DNA of 64,000 nucleotides from Frankineae bacterium MT45. Its GTDB lineage: Bacteria > Actinomycetota > Actinomycetes > Mycobacteriales > Jatrophihabitantaceae. Below are positions 8,867-17,769 of this stretch, piece after piece (position 1 is the first letter of the stretch; every line of letters begins with the position of its first letter). The stretch spans positions 3,097,423-3,161,422 of the forward strand of contig LT629697.1 in NCBI GenBank assembly GCA_900100325.1. The letters are read 5' to 3'. The notes under the pieces were generated by a model that worked only from the letters and a program-made list of their open reading frames with translations, had not been told where the DNA came from and ran no database searches. The position numbers were made by a program, and so were the translations under genes.

Positions 8867-9612
8867 GCTATCAGGCGAAGTTCCGAGTGTGGCGCGGGGA
8901 CTCCGAGGCCGGGGACCTGGCCGACTTCGATGTCGAGGTCAACGAGGGCGAGGTCGTCCTCGACATCATCCACCGACTGCAGGCCACCCAGGCCGGCGAT
9001 CTGGCCGTCCGCTGGAACTGCAAGGCCGGCAAATGCGGGTCGTGCAGCGCGGAGATCAACGGGCGTCCGCGCCTGCTCTGCATGACCCGGATGTCGACCT
9101 TCACCGAGGCCGAGGTGATCACCGTGACTCCGCTGCGGGCGTTCCCGGTCATCAAGGACCTGGTCACCGACGTCTCCTTCAACTACACAAAGGCACGGGA
9201 GGTCCCGGCCTTCGCGCCGCCGGCGGGCGTCGCCGCTGGTGAGTACCGGATGGCCCAGGTCGACGTGGAACGGTCACAGGAGTTCCGCAAGTGCATCGAG
9301 TGCTTCCTCTGCCAGGACACCTGCCACGTGGTACGCGATCACGAGGAGAACAAGACTGCCTTCGCCGGGCCACGCTTCCTGATGCGCATCGCCGAACTCG
9401 ACATGCATCCCCTGGACGCCCTCGATCGCAAGAATCAGGCCCAGGAGGAGTTCGGCCTCGGGTTCTGCAATATCACCAAGTGCTGCACCGAGGTCTGCCC
9501 GGAGCACATCAAGATCACCGACAACGCGCTGATCCCCATGAAAGAACGGGTGGTTGACCGCAAGTACGACCCACTGGTCTGGCTGGGGAGCAAGATCGGC
9601 CGCCGAAAGTAG
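8863..9612 (+). CDS. sdhB: Succinate dehydrogenase iron-sulfur subunit
   Basis: 249 residues; ATG 8863 overlaps the sdhA stop by 4 bp. Cysteine sets are all visible: C53, C58, C61 and C73 for the N-terminal [2Fe-2S] cluster; C144, C147, C150 and C154, with C202, C207/C208 and C212, for the [4Fe-4S] and [3Fe-4S] clusters. It carries electrons from the SdhA flavin to the membrane subunit. Matches Rv0247c in length (248). Last gene of the operon; a convergent regulator gene ends 15 bp beyond it. Confidence 0.93.
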   Translation: MSYQAKFRVWRGDSEAGDLADFDVEVNEGEVVLDIIHRLQATQAGDLAVRWNCKAGKCGSCSAEINGRPRLLCMTRMSTFTEAEVITVTPLRAFPVIKDLVTDVSFNYTKAREVPAFAPPAGVAAGEYRMAQVDVERSQEFRKCIECFLCQDTCHVVRDHEENKTAFAGPRFLMRIAELDMHPLDALDRKNQAQEEFGLGFCNITKCCTEVCPEHIKITDNALIPMKERVVDRKYDPLVWLGSKIGRRK

Positions 9613-9627
9613 CGATCGCGCGCGGCC

Positions 9628-10332
9628 TCACCCCGAGTCGGCGTCCGACAGTTTGAGGCCGTTTATCCAGAGTTTCGTGGTTATCTCTACGACATGCTCC
9701 AGCTCGAAGTCGCCCAGCACGAGACAGTCGAGCGCCATCCGGCTCACCATGCTGGAGAGCGCCCGGGAGGCCATCAGCGGGTCGAGCGTCGGATCGGCGA
9801 GGCCGCGGGCCTGCAGATCAGCGATGTGCCGGGCGTTTCGGACGGCGAACTTCTCGCCCCGTCGGCTGCGCAGTTCTTGGAACTTCGGATCCACCATCGC
9901 CACCTGCTGCAGCAGTTTCATCAGCTGGCCGTTGCGGCGATAGGCCGTCAGGTACGCCCGATTCGCCGCCTCGATGACCCGGGCCGGATCGTCGGTCTCG
10001 GCCACGTGCGGCATGCCCGGATGCAGCATGTCATTCTGGGCCTCCTCCAGCACGGCGGCGAAGATCTCGTCTTTTCCGGCGAAGTAGACGTAGAACGTGC
10101 CGGTCGCGCAGTGGGCCTCCGCGGTGATGTCGGTGAGCCGAGAGCCGATGAACCCGTCGCGTTCGAAGACGGTCCGGGCGGCCGAGACGAGGGCGGCCCG
10201 GGTCCTGGCTCCCCGCGCGGTGCTCGGCGGCTCCTTCAGGCCGGAGGTGTCGGCCAGCGGCGGCAGCGCCTCCTCCCCAGCGGGATCACCGGGATCTCCC
10301 TCGGGTTCACCGAGATCGGGCGAGGCTCTCAC
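9628..10332 (-). CDS. TetR-family transcriptional regulator
   Basis: About 234 residues. After a Pro/Glu-rich N-terminal extension comes a TetR helix-turn-helix: ARTRAALVSAARTVFERDGF, then a second helix and GTFYVYFAGKDEIFAAVLEE, in which FYVYFAGKDE replaces the usual LYYHFxSKxE. Start GTG 10332 overlaps the stop of the acyl-CoA dehydrogenase gene (GTGA); a GTG at 10347 with GGAG in front is a possible alternative. As the last gene after a HAD hydrolase and an acyl-CoA dehydrogenase it probably controls this operon in response to an acyl-CoA (inference). Confidence 0.88.
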   Translation of the reverse strand: MRASPDLGEPEGDPGDPAGEEALPPLADTSGLKEPPSTARGARTRAALVSAARTVFERDGFIGSRLTDITAEAHCATGTFYVYFAGKDEIFAAVLEEAQNDMLHPGMPHVAETDDPARVIEAANRAYLTAYRRNGQLMKLLQQVAMVDPKFQELRSRRGEKFAVRNARHIADLQARGLADPTLDPLMASRALSSMVSRMALDCLVLGDFELEHVVEITTKLWINGLKLSDADSG

Positions 10333-11564
10333 CGCCGCTTGTTCCACTCCGGTTCGATGCGGCGCAGTTCCATCTGCGCGATGGTGCGCTTGTGCACCTC
10401 GTCCGGCCCATCGGCCAGGCGGAGCGTACGCAGATGGGCGTAGAAGCTGGCTAGCGGGAAGTCCTCGGTGACCCCGGCGGCGCCATGCACCTGGATCGCG
10501 CGGTCGACGATCTTGAGGGCGACCTGGGGGGCGGCCACCTTGATCGCGGCGATCTCGACGCGGGCCTTCTGGTTTCCGACGGTATCCATCAACCAGGCCG
10601 CCTTCATGGTGAGCAGCCGGATCATCTCGATGTCGATCCGGGCCTCGGCGATCCAGTCCTGGATATTGGCGCGATCGGCCACCGGACGGCCGAAGGTCAC
10701 CCGGTCCTGGGCGCGGGCGATCATCAGGTCCAGCGCCCGCTCGGCCATCCCCACGGCACGCATGCAGTGATGGATTCGCCCCGGTCCCAGACGGGCCTGC
10801 GCGATCATGAAGCCGTCACCCTCGCCGGCCAGCAGCGCCGTCTTCGGCACCCGGACGTCCTCGAAGAGGATGTCGGCGTGCCCTTCCCGATCCTGATAGC
10901 CGAAGACGGGCAGGCCCCGCAGGATGGTCAGCCCCGGGGTGTCGATCGGCACGACCATCATCGACTGCTGGCGGTGGGTGGCGGCGTTCACGTCCGTCTT
11001 CCCCATCACGATGAGCACCTTGCAGTTCGCGTGCAGCGCGTTGGAGGCGAACCATTTACGGCCATTCAGCACGTACTCGTCACCGTCGGCGTCCATGCGC
11101 AGCTGCACATTGGTCGCATCCGAACTGGCGACGGCGGGCTCGGTCATGGCAAACGCCGATGCGATCTCGCCGGCCAGCAGCGGTTTGAGCCACCGCTCTT
11201 TGTGCTCGTCGGTGCCGAAGAGCTGAAGTACCTCCATGTTGCCGGTGTCCGGCGCGTTGCAGTTCGTCGCCTCCGGGGCGATGGCCGGGCTGCGCCCCAT
11301 GATCTCGGCCAGCGGGGCGTAGTCGGAGTTGCTCAGGCCGGGCGAACCCCACTCCTCGCTCGCATGCGGGTGGAAGAGATTCCATAGCCCGCGCTTGCGC
11401 GCCTCAGCCTTCAGTTCCTCGAGGACGGGCGGGTGAAAGTTCGGGTTCCCGGACTCGATCATCTGCGTCGCGTAGACCGCCTCAGCCGGGTAGACGTGCT
11501 CGTCCATGAACTCCAGCAGACGAATCTGGTACTCCTTGGCCCGGTCAGAGATCTCGAAGTTCAT
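10329..11564 (-). CDS. Acyl-CoA dehydrogenase
   Basis: 411 residues, AAGGAG in front of the ATG. FAD-dependent acyl-CoA dehydrogenase: AFAMTEPAVASSDATN is the flavin/substrate signature, and QVHGAAGVTEDFPLASFYAHLR is split around the C-terminal flavin-binding and dimer segment. This longer type (about 410 residues, beginning with a DEHVYPAE-like helix) is found in actinobacterial branched or unusual acyl-CoA oxidation. It introduces a trans-2,3 double bond into acyl-CoA and passes electrons to ETF. It is placed between a HAD-type hydrolase and a TetR gene, all in one direction. Confidence 0.92.
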   Translation of the reverse strand: MNFEISDRAKEYQIRLLEFMDEHVYPAEAVYATQMIESGNPNFHPPVLEELKAEARKRGLWNLFHPHASEEWGSPGLSNSDYAPLAEIMGRSPAIAPEATNCNAPDTGNMEVLQLFGTDEHKERWLKPLLAGEIASAFAMTEPAVASSDATNVQLRMDADGDEYVLNGRKWFASNALHANCKVLIVMGKTDVNAATHRQQSMMVVPIDTPGLTILRGLPVFGYQDREGHADILFEDVRVPKTALLAGEGDGFMIAQARLGPGRIHHCMRAVGMAERALDLMIARAQDRVTFGRPVADRANIQDWIAEARIDIEMIRLLTMKAAWLMDTVGNQKARVEIAAIKVAAPQVALKIVDRAIQVHGAAGVTEDFPLASFYAHLRTLRLADGPDEVHKRTIAQMELRRIEPEWNKRR

Positions 11565-11600
11565 GCAGACTCCTTATAAAATAGGGAAAACGTGGACGAG

Positions 11601-12251
11601 CTAGTTGGCGGCTTCAAGGGTGATGCCGAGGAGTGGTTCCAGCGCCTGCGCGGTCTCGCGGGCGGTACGGTGCACGATGCCGGTCATGCCGAGACGTTCG
11701 GCGGCGACGATATTGTGCGGCAGGTCGTCGATCATGATGACCTCGTTCGGCGGCACCCCAAGGCGCGCACAGCCGATCTCGTAGAGCCGCCGCGATGGTT
11801 TGCGCACACCCTCCTGCCCTGAGATGGCGATTGCGTCGAACATCGATGGCAGATCCCAGCCGTCGTAGCAGTTGCCGAGCGAGTTCGAGATCAGCCCGAC
11901 GGGCACGCCTGCGGCGCGCAACTGCGCAACCAGCGCCACGCTCGCCTCGTCGCGCACGGTGCCCCGCTGCAGTTCGACGAGCAGCCCATCAGCACCGATC
12001 TCGACGCCATGCTCGCGCAGCCGGGCCGCGAACCCCTCCTCGAAGCCCCGCTGATCCAGCCGCCCCTCCTCATGCTCGGCGAGGAGTCGCTTCGTCACCG
12101 CATCGGTTCCGAAGAGACGCATCGGGAGCCCGCGGTCACCACAGACCCGCTCGCCGAAGTCACCGAAGGCCTCGAGGACGCTGGTGGTGAGGACACCGCC
12201 GAAGTCGAAGATCACGGCGCGCGGGCGGGCCTGGAGCGGCGTTTCGGTCAC
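11601..12251 (-). CDS. HAD-family hydrolase
   Basis: 216 residues. HAD motif I is FDFGGVLT near residues 15-22, motif II SNS in GLISNSLGNCYDG, and motif III with the acidic pair in MIDDLPHN. Motif I has DFGG rather than DxD, so the second Asp typical of phosphatases is replaced by Gly; such members resemble the HAD-like domain of soluble epoxide hydrolase and some haloacid-dehalogenase-like proteins. Reaction unknown. Likely first gene of the HAD, acyl-CoA dehydrogenase, TetR operon. GTG start, with only a weak GGGTGA in front. Confidence 0.85.
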   Translation of the reverse strand: MTETPLQARPRAVIFDFGGVLTTSVLEAFGDFGERVCGDRGLPMRLFGTDAVTKRLLAEHEEGRLDQRGFEEGFAARLREHGVEIGADGLLVELQRGTVRDEASVALVAQLRAAGVPVGLISNSLGNCYDGWDLPSMFDAIAISGQEGVRKPSRRLYEIGCARLGVPPNEVIMIDDLPHNIVAAERLGMTGIVHRTARETAQALEPLLGITLEAAN

Positions 12252-12266
12252 TCACCCGACGCTAGT

Positions 12267-12280
12267 TGAATATGGATTCA
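12267..12280. promoter_or_regulatory. Inverted repeat upstream of the HAD/acyl-CoA dehydrogenase operon
   Basis: TGAAT-ATGG-ATTCA, followed by GTTCAA, lies 16 bp before the HAD gene start, in an AT-richer stretch than its surroundings. It could be the operator of the TetR regulator encoded at the operon's end. This is inferred from position only. Confidence 0.35.
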
Positions 12281-12299
12281 TGTTCAAGTGCCGGCGCCC

Positions 12300-13037
12300 T
12301 CAGGCTCCCGGAAACCCAGCCGTCGACCAGCGGTGGCCATCGGCGGCGACCGCCGTCGCTTCGATACCCGCAAGCCCCGGTAGCCACGCCTGGGCGCTGG
12401 CCCCCATCGCGAAGGCGGCGGTCGCGTAGGCGTCGACGAGGGTGAGATCCGCCCCGACGAGCGAGATGCTCACCAGGTCGGTCGGGGGTCGACGCGTGTA
12501 CGGATCGAGAATGTGCGCTCCGCGCTCCGCGATACCAGAGGTGGCCAGGGCGAAATCGTGGCCGGCAACGACGCTCAGCAAGCGCTGCGGGTCGGTCGGG
12601 TCAGCGATGCCGAAACGCCACTGCGGGTCGGCCTCGGTGGCCGTGCAGCGGATGTCTCCCCCGCCGTTGACGTAGTGACGTGACGAGCCGGCCTGCACAA
12701 GTCGCTGATGCAGCCCCTCCACGGCCCACCCCTTCACCGCTCCGGAAGGGTCCAGCTGCCCGCTGGCCCGAGCGTCGAAGTAGCCGCCGGTCTGGCCGCG
12801 GAGCTGCTCGCAGAGATCCAGAATCTCGACCACCTCGGGATCGCAGTCGGCCATCCGGAGTTCGCAGCGCCCGAGCCGGCTGATCTGGCTATCCGGTTGA
12901 TAGGTGGAGAAGAGCCCGTCCATCCGGTGCAGCCACTGCATCGCGTCCGCCAACGCGTCCCGGTCGAAATCACTTGCTATATCCAGTGAGAAGACCGTCC
13001 CCATCGCCTGCTCGACGTGCCGCCGACGTTCGCTCAA
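12300..13037 (-). CDS. apbE: ApbE-type FAD:protein FMN transferase
   Basis: 245 residues. Family landmarks in order: AMGTVFSLD near residue 11, YQPDSQISRLG, DPSGAVKGWAV (the PSG-KG segment), YVNGGGDIR, and ATSGIAERGAHILDPYTRRPP. ApbE proteins transfer FMN from FAD onto a Thr of target proteins. It is shorter than the common approximately 300-residue form and has no visible signal peptide or lipobox, which suggests a cytoplasmic enzyme. Its start overlaps the stop of the FMN-binding protein gene by 4 bp (ATGA), so the presumed substrate is encoded directly upstream. Confidence 0.88.
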   Translation of the reverse strand: MSERRRHVEQAMGTVFSLDIASDFDRDALADAMQWLHRMDGLFSTYQPDSQISRLGRCELRMADCDPEVVEILDLCEQLRGQTGGYFDARASGQLDPSGAVKGWAVEGLHQRLVQAGSSRHYVNGGGDIRCTATEADPQWRFGIADPTDPQRLLSVVAGHDFALATSGIAERGAHILDPYTRRPPTDLVSISLVGADLTLVDAYATAAFAMGASAQAWLPGLAGIEATAVAADGHRWSTAGFPGA

Positions 13038-13537
13038 TGCAGGCCGGCCTGATCGAGCGCGCTCTGCAGCGACTGCCGATAGCCGTCCGAGGTGTAGGTC
13101 GCTCCCGAGACTCCGTCGATGTTGGCGCTCTGTGCGTTGATGGTCTCCTGCAGCAGGACCGGCCCCGCGTAGCTGTTGATCTGCTGCGACCGGCCGTCGA
13201 ACGCGGTGAGCTGCACGAACGCGACCGAGTTGATCACCGAGCCGGTGGTCACGACCTTGACCTGCACGACGCCATACCTCGTCGTCACCGCGCTGCCGAC
13301 GGTTGTCTTGGCGCTCGACGCCTTCGGCGTCGGCGTCGGCGCCGCGGTGGGATCAGGCGGCGCGCTGGACCCGACGCCACTGCTCGACGGGGTGCTACTG
13401 GTCGGCGTCGGCGCCGCGGCGAGCGCGGCTGACGGGAGCGAACCCGAGGCGGTCTGAAGCGGGCTGTGCGTCTTGAACGACAGCAGCGCGACCAACGCGG
13501 CGATCGTACCGACGAAGGAGAAGAGAACGCGTTTCAT
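13034..13537 (-). CDS. Membrane-anchored FMN-binding domain protein
   Basis: 167 residues from ATG 13537 (AAGG upstream). One N-terminal membrane segment (about residues 4-21), then an Ala/Ser/Thr/Pro-rich linker, then an FMN-binding domain of the RnfG/NqrC type. SGATYT (144-149) is the flavinylation motif, with T149 as the expected phosphoester-linked FMN site. The domain should lie outside the cell. Flanked by ApbE, which would attach the FMN, and by a membrane FAD/NAD oxidoreductase, which could deliver electrons. Confidence 0.87.
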   Translation of the reverse strand: MKRVLFSFVGTIAALVALLSFKTHSPLQTASGSLPSAALAAAPTPTSSTPSSSGVGSSAPPDPTAAPTPTPKASSAKTTVGSAVTTRYGVVQVKVVTTGSVINSVAFVQLTAFDGRSQQINSYAGPVLLQETINAQSANIDGVSGATYTSDGYRQSLQSALDQAGLH

Positions 13538-13584
13538 GATGACCTTGCTTTTCGAGCAGCGGATTCGGGGATTCGGAACATGCT

Positions 13585-15000
13585 TTAAAAGGCGAATGAT
13601 TCGTAGTGGATGCGCCATGGTGGAACTCGAAGCTGGCGCAGGGATTCGCGTACGGCGGTGGTCATGCTCTCCGGGCCGCAGAGGTAGACGTCCCAGTTTC
13701 GAATATCACCGAGGGATTGGGAGATGCTGCGCGCGGAGAGGAAGTCAGCCGCGCCGGGGCGGCGCGGTCCAACCAGATAGTGCACCCGGGCACCCCGCCA
13801 GGCAGCGATCTCGTCGATCTCATGTTTGAGAATGATGTCCACCGGCGAGCTGGCTCGGTAGATAAGGGTGACGTCACCCGGACGTCCGGGGAGGCTCTCG
13901 AAGAGCGCCCGGATGGGCGTGATGCCGACGCCGCCGGCGATGAGCAGGACCTTGGCGCGCGAGCGCTGGGCGCCGGTGAAGGAACCATAGGGACCCTCGG
14001 CCAAGACCCGCGTTCCGGGACGTAGCTTGGCCAGCTGCGCGGAGTGTGTTCCCGCCTTCTGCACCGTGATTCGCAGGTGATCGCGGCGGGCCGGGGCGGA
14101 GAGCGAATACGGGCTGGCCACCCACCAGAGGTCGCGGGTCAGGAAGCGCCAGCGGAAGAACTGGCCGGATTCGGCGTGGAGTTCGGCCAGGTTGCGGCCG
14201 GTGATGTACAGCGAGATCGTGTCGGGCGACTCGGCCCGCACCTCAGCGACCCGGAACTGATGACGCCGCAGCGACAGCAGCGGTGCGACCACGCGATAGC
14301 GGATCAGCAGCAGCGCCACCGCGATGTAGAGCGCCGACCAGAGGATCCGCGCTCGCAGGTCGGTGAAGTCGGCTCCGGTCGAGAACTGGTGGCTGAAGGA
14401 GAGGGCGACGGCCAGATAGGTGTAGAGGTGGACGTAGTGCCAGGTCTCGTAGGCCAGTCGGCGGCGCGCGGCCCGGGCCGAGGTGATACCGACGAGGAGC
14501 AGGAGTCCGAGGGCAACGGTGGCCATCAGCACATCGGCGTACTGCGTATTCAGGTCGGCCGTCTCACCGAAGATGCTGCGATGCGCGGTGAGGGCGTAGC
14601 CCCAGGTGATGAGCGCAGTGTGAGCCACCACCAGGCAGACGATGTACCGGCCGCCGATCGCGTGCCACCGCACCAGGCGGTCCGTCCCGACCTCGCGCTC
14701 GAGCACCGGCGCCCGGCTCATCAGCGCCAACAGCACGACGATGCCGTAGCCGCACTCCAGCCCGGTGATCCGGCCCGCATTGGTGAGCCAGCCGTCGAGT
14801 CCGCTGACGAAGTTCGTGTCGTTCCACCAGAGCGCGAGCACCATCAGGGCACCGACGTAGATCGCCGACAGGGCCACGGCCCGAGTGATCCGGGGGCGCG
14901 GAATTACCCGCGACCGTTGGGACGGTCGGGCCGGCCGGGTGAGCTGCGCGGTCACGGGGGCACGTCTCCGATCTGAAGGGGATTTGACGTCCTCCAGCAT
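13585..15000 (-). CDS. Ferric-reductase-like transmembrane FAD/NAD oxidoreductase
   Basis: 471 residues. The N-terminal half has about six membrane helices with His residues placed as heme ligands would be (WHAIGGRY, VVAHTALITWG, ETWHYVHLYTY, FSHQF). The C-terminal half is a ferredoxin-reductase-type module: FRWRFL and SPYSLS for FAD, EGPYGSFTG, LLIAGGVGITPIRALFE for the nucleotide, and YLCGPESMT near the end. It probably moves electrons from cytoplasmic NAD(P)H through heme to an acceptor outside, here the FMN-binding protein next to it. ATG 15000 is used; GTG 14955 is another possibility. Gap to the FMN-binding gene is 47 bp. Confidence 0.87.
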   Translation of the reverse strand: MLEDVKSPSDRRRAPVTAQLTRPARPSQRSRVIPRPRITRAVALSAIYVGALMVLALWWNDTNFVSGLDGWLTNAGRITGLECGYGIVVLLALMSRAPVLEREVGTDRLVRWHAIGGRYIVCLVVAHTALITWGYALTAHRSIFGETADLNTQYADVLMATVALGLLLLVGITSARAARRRLAYETWHYVHLYTYLAVALSFSHQFSTGADFTDLRARILWSALYIAVALLLIRYRVVAPLLSLRRHQFRVAEVRAESPDTISLYITGRNLAELHAESGQFFRWRFLTRDLWWVASPYSLSAPARRDHLRITVQKAGTHSAQLAKLRPGTRVLAEGPYGSFTGAQRSRAKVLLIAGGVGITPIRALFESLPGRPGDVTLIYRASSPVDIILKHEIDEIAAWRGARVHYLVGPRRPGAADFLSARSISQSLGDIRNWDVYLCGPESMTTAVRESLRQLRVPPWRIHYESFAF

Positions 15001-15022
15001 CGCCCGGGAACTTCTATGTTTC

Positions 15023-15040
15023 CTCTCAGTCAGCTGAGAG
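15023..15040. promoter_or_regulatory. 7-4-7 inverted repeat in the oxidoreductase upstream region
   Basis: CTCTCAG-TCAG-CTGAGAG lies between the permease stop (15064) and the oxidoreductase start (15000), both on the minus strand. It may be an operator of the flavin electron-transfer operon or a weak terminator of the permease transcript. No T-tract follows. Confidence 0.35.
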
Positions 15041-15063
15041 CTGTGAATATTCGCAGATTCGGA

Positions 15064-16326
15064 TCAGGCGCGTCCCGGGGCGCGGCGTGAGGTGAAGGCC
15101 CAGACCAGGCCGCCGACGAGCAGCACGGCGAGACCGCTCAGGATCGTTGCCACGGGGAGGCTGAGCGCCAGGACCAGGCAGCCGACCAAGCCGAGGGTGG
15201 GCAGCCAGCGAGCCGGCCGGCGCTCCCCCGCCCGCCCCAGCGTGAGTGCGCTGGCGTTGGCGATCGCGTAGTAGAGCAGCACACCGAAAGAGGAGAAGCC
15301 GATCGCGTGGCGCAGGTCCACAGTCGCGATGAGGAGCGTGACGACGGCGGCGACGGCGAGCTCGGCCCGGTAAGGCGTCCCGTGCTGCTGGTGCACGGCG
15401 GAGAGGGCGCGCGGGAAGTGCCCATCACGGGCCATGGCGAAGGCGGTGCGGGAGACACCGAGGATCAGCGCGAGCAGTGAACCGGCGGCGGCGATCGCCC
15501 CGCCGACCTGCACCAGTGGCGCGAGACGGTGCAACTCACCGCCGAGGACCACGTCATGGAGCGGGGCTGAACTGGCCGCGAGCGCCGACTCGCCCAGTGC
15601 GAGCAGTGCAGAAACGGCGACTAGGGCGTAGACGCAGAGGGTGATGGTGAGGGCGATGACGATGGCCCTGGGGATCGTCCGGGCCGGCTCTCGGACCTCC
15701 TCGCCGAGGGTGGCCACCCGGGCGTAGCCGGCGAAGGCGAAGAAGATCAGACCGCTGGCCTGCAGGATGCCGTGCAGATCACCACCCGGAAAGGGCGACA
15801 GGTTGCCGGTGTCGGCTCCCCCACCCAGGAACGCGCCGGCCACCACGATGCCGAGCGTGATGAAGGTGAGGGCGACGATGAGACGGGTCAGCCACGCGGA
15901 CTTCTGAACCCCGCGAAGGTTCACTGCGGTGAGTGTGACGACGACGAGAACAGCCACGATTCGCAGGTGATGCGGTGCGGCGTAGGAGGCGAACGTCAGC
16001 GCCATCGCCGCGCAGCTCGCGGTCTTTCCAACGACGAACGTCCAGCCGGCCAGGTAGCCCCAGAAGGCCCCGAGACGCCGACGGCCATAGACGTAGGTGC
16101 CACCGGACTCCGGGTAGAGCGCGGCCAGCCGGGCGGAGGAGATGGCATTGCAGAAGGCGACCACGCCGGCGACGACCAGCGAGATCAACAACCCGGCGCC
16201 GGCCACTGCGGCGGCCGGCCCGAAGACGGCGAAGACCCCGGCGCCGATCATCGAGCCGAGCCCAATGACGATCGCGTCGGTGAGGCCCAGCCGTCGGGTC
16301 AGCGCATTCTGAGGGCCGGTGGTCAT
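15064..16326 (-). CDS. APC-superfamily amino acid permease
   Basis: 420 residues from ATG 16326, with AGAGG five bases upstream. About twelve hydrophobic helices. The first helix has the APC signature IVIGLGSMIGAGVFAVFGPA (Gly-rich unwound substrate-binding segment). No periplasmic or cytosolic extra domain. Family members import amino acids or polyamines; substrate not assignable. The MFS gene upstream ends 15 bp before this start, so the two are likely co-transcribed. Confidence 0.87.
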   Translation of the reverse strand: MTTGPQNALTRRLGLTDAIVIGLGSMIGAGVFAVFGPAAAVAGAGLLISLVVAGVVAFCNAISSARLAALYPESGGTYVYGRRRLGAFWGYLAGWTFVVGKTASCAAMALTFASYAAPHHLRIVAVLVVVTLTAVNLRGVQKSAWLTRLIVALTFITLGIVVAGAFLGGGADTGNLSPFPGGDLHGILQASGLIFFAFAGYARVATLGEEVREPARTIPRAIVIALTITLCVYALVAVSALLALGESALAASSAPLHDVVLGGELHRLAPLVQVGGAIAAAGSLLALILGVSRTAFAMARDGHFPRALSAVHQQHGTPYRAELAVAAVVTLLIATVDLRHAIGFSSFGVLLYYAIANASALTLGRAGERRPARWLPTLGLVGCLVLALSLPVATILSGLAVLLVGGLVWAFTSRRAPGRA

Positions 16327-16341
16327 ACTCACCTCTCATGA

Positions 16342-17676
16342 CTACAGCACGACGGCCTGCTCCTGATGCAGGCTAGGTTCCTCATCACCGACGGCCACCG
16401 CCAGTGCGTTGCTCCTTGGTAGCAGCAGTGGCGTGGTGAGGATCAGTAGACCTATGACGGTGAGAGCGGCCCGCGTGCTGGTGGCGGTGGCGAGCAGGCC
16501 GCCCAGCGCAGTGAAGCCGGCGATCGAGGCCTGCTGTCCGATCGACCAGGCCGAGAGCGTGCGGGCCATCCGATGACGCGGCGTGTGCTCGAGCCGGTAC
16601 GTCGCAAGCACCGGGGTGTAGAGGCTCATGCTGACGATGATCGCCAGTTCGACCGACATCACCACGACGAGCCCGACGACCCCAGGACGGACGAAGGGTA
16701 GCCCGATCAGCCAGATTGCGCGGGTCGTCCCGATCCAGCGGAAGACCCAGCCCTGGCCGAAACGGGCCACGCACCGCGGCGCCAGTCGGGAGCCGATGAG
16801 GCCGCCGAGGCAGGGAGCGGCGAACGCGAGACCGTACTGCCAGGGCGGGAAACCGAGGTCGCGCAGCATCAGCACAGCGAGCAGCGGTTCGGTCGCCATG
16901 ATCAGGCCGGCCACCATCATGTTGTTCAGGTAGAGCGGCCGCAGCACGGGGTGGGTCAGGATGTGCCGCCAACCGTCGAGGAGTTCATTGGCCCGAACGC
17001 GCGCCTTCTCGCTCCTCGGCGGCGCATCCTCGGCCCCACGGATCGCCGCGATGCCCAGGGCGGAGAGCAGGTAGCTACTGGCATCGATGACGACCGTGAT
17101 CACCGGTCCGAAGATCGCGATGGCGGCCCCACCCAGCGGCGGGCCAACCGCCATCGCGCTCCACGTTGTGGACTCGAACCGCGCATTGGCGACCAGCAGA
17201 TCCCGCGAACTGACGATGCTCCGGAGGTAGGCGCCGCTGGCTGAGTTGAACGCGATCTTGGCCGCCGCGACCGTGGCCGAGACGATCAGCAACTGGGCGA
17301 AGGAGAGCCAGCCGAGGGCATACCCGAGCGGGATGCTCAGCATGACGGCGAAGCGGGCCAGGTCCATCGCGATCATCACCGGCCGCTTGCGACGGAACTC
17401 CACCCACGGCCCGAGTGGCAGCGCGATCACTGCACCGACGGCCGGTCCGACGGCCGACAGCGCCGAGACTTCGGCCGTACTCGAGTGAAGGGCGAGCACC
17501 GCAATCAGCGGGAGTGCGCCGAACCCCAGGCCCGAGCCGTAGGCGCTCACCGCGTAGGCCGTCCACAGCAAGCCGAACTGCCGTCCCAGATTCCGACGGC
17601 CGAAAGGCAACCGCGACACCTTCGACAGCGGTCGCGGGCTCGGGGATTGACGAGCCACTAGATCGCCAGCCTCCAC
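16342..17676 (-). CDS. MFS transporter
   Basis: 444 residues with about twelve hydrophobic helices and basic loops (FRRKRP) between helices 2 and 3. Resembles the MFS_3/enterobactin-exporter-like group common in actinobacteria. Cytoplasmic membrane; direction and substrate unknown. GTG 17676 is the longest start; a second GTG at 17658 has GGAGG about eleven bases before it. Likely operon with the downstream permease. Confidence 0.83.
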   Translation of the reverse strand: MEAGDLVARQSPSPRPLSKVSRLPFGRRNLGRQFGLLWTAYAVSAYGSGLGFGALPLIAVLALHSSTAEVSALSAVGPAVGAVIALPLGPWVEFRRKRPVMIAMDLARFAVMLSIPLGYALGWLSFAQLLIVSATVAAAKIAFNSASGAYLRSIVSSRDLLVANARFESTTWSAMAVGPPLGGAAIAIFGPVITVVIDASSYLLSALGIAAIRGAEDAPPRSEKARVRANELLDGWRHILTHPVLRPLYLNNMMVAGLIMATEPLLAVLMLRDLGFPPWQYGLAFAAPCLGGLIGSRLAPRCVARFGQGWVFRWIGTTRAIWLIGLPFVRPGVVGLVVVMSVELAIIVSMSLYTPVLATYRLEHTPRHRMARTLSAWSIGQQASIAGFTALGGLLATATSTRAALTVIGLLILTTPLLLPRSNALAVAVGDEEPSLHQEQAVVL

Positions 17677-17769
17677 CCGTCGTCACTGCCGTGAGCGATC
17701 TGATTAAACCGACACCGTGGAGGCGGATCAATCACCTGGCTCGGCGAGTCATTCGCTGCCCTCGTGGAC

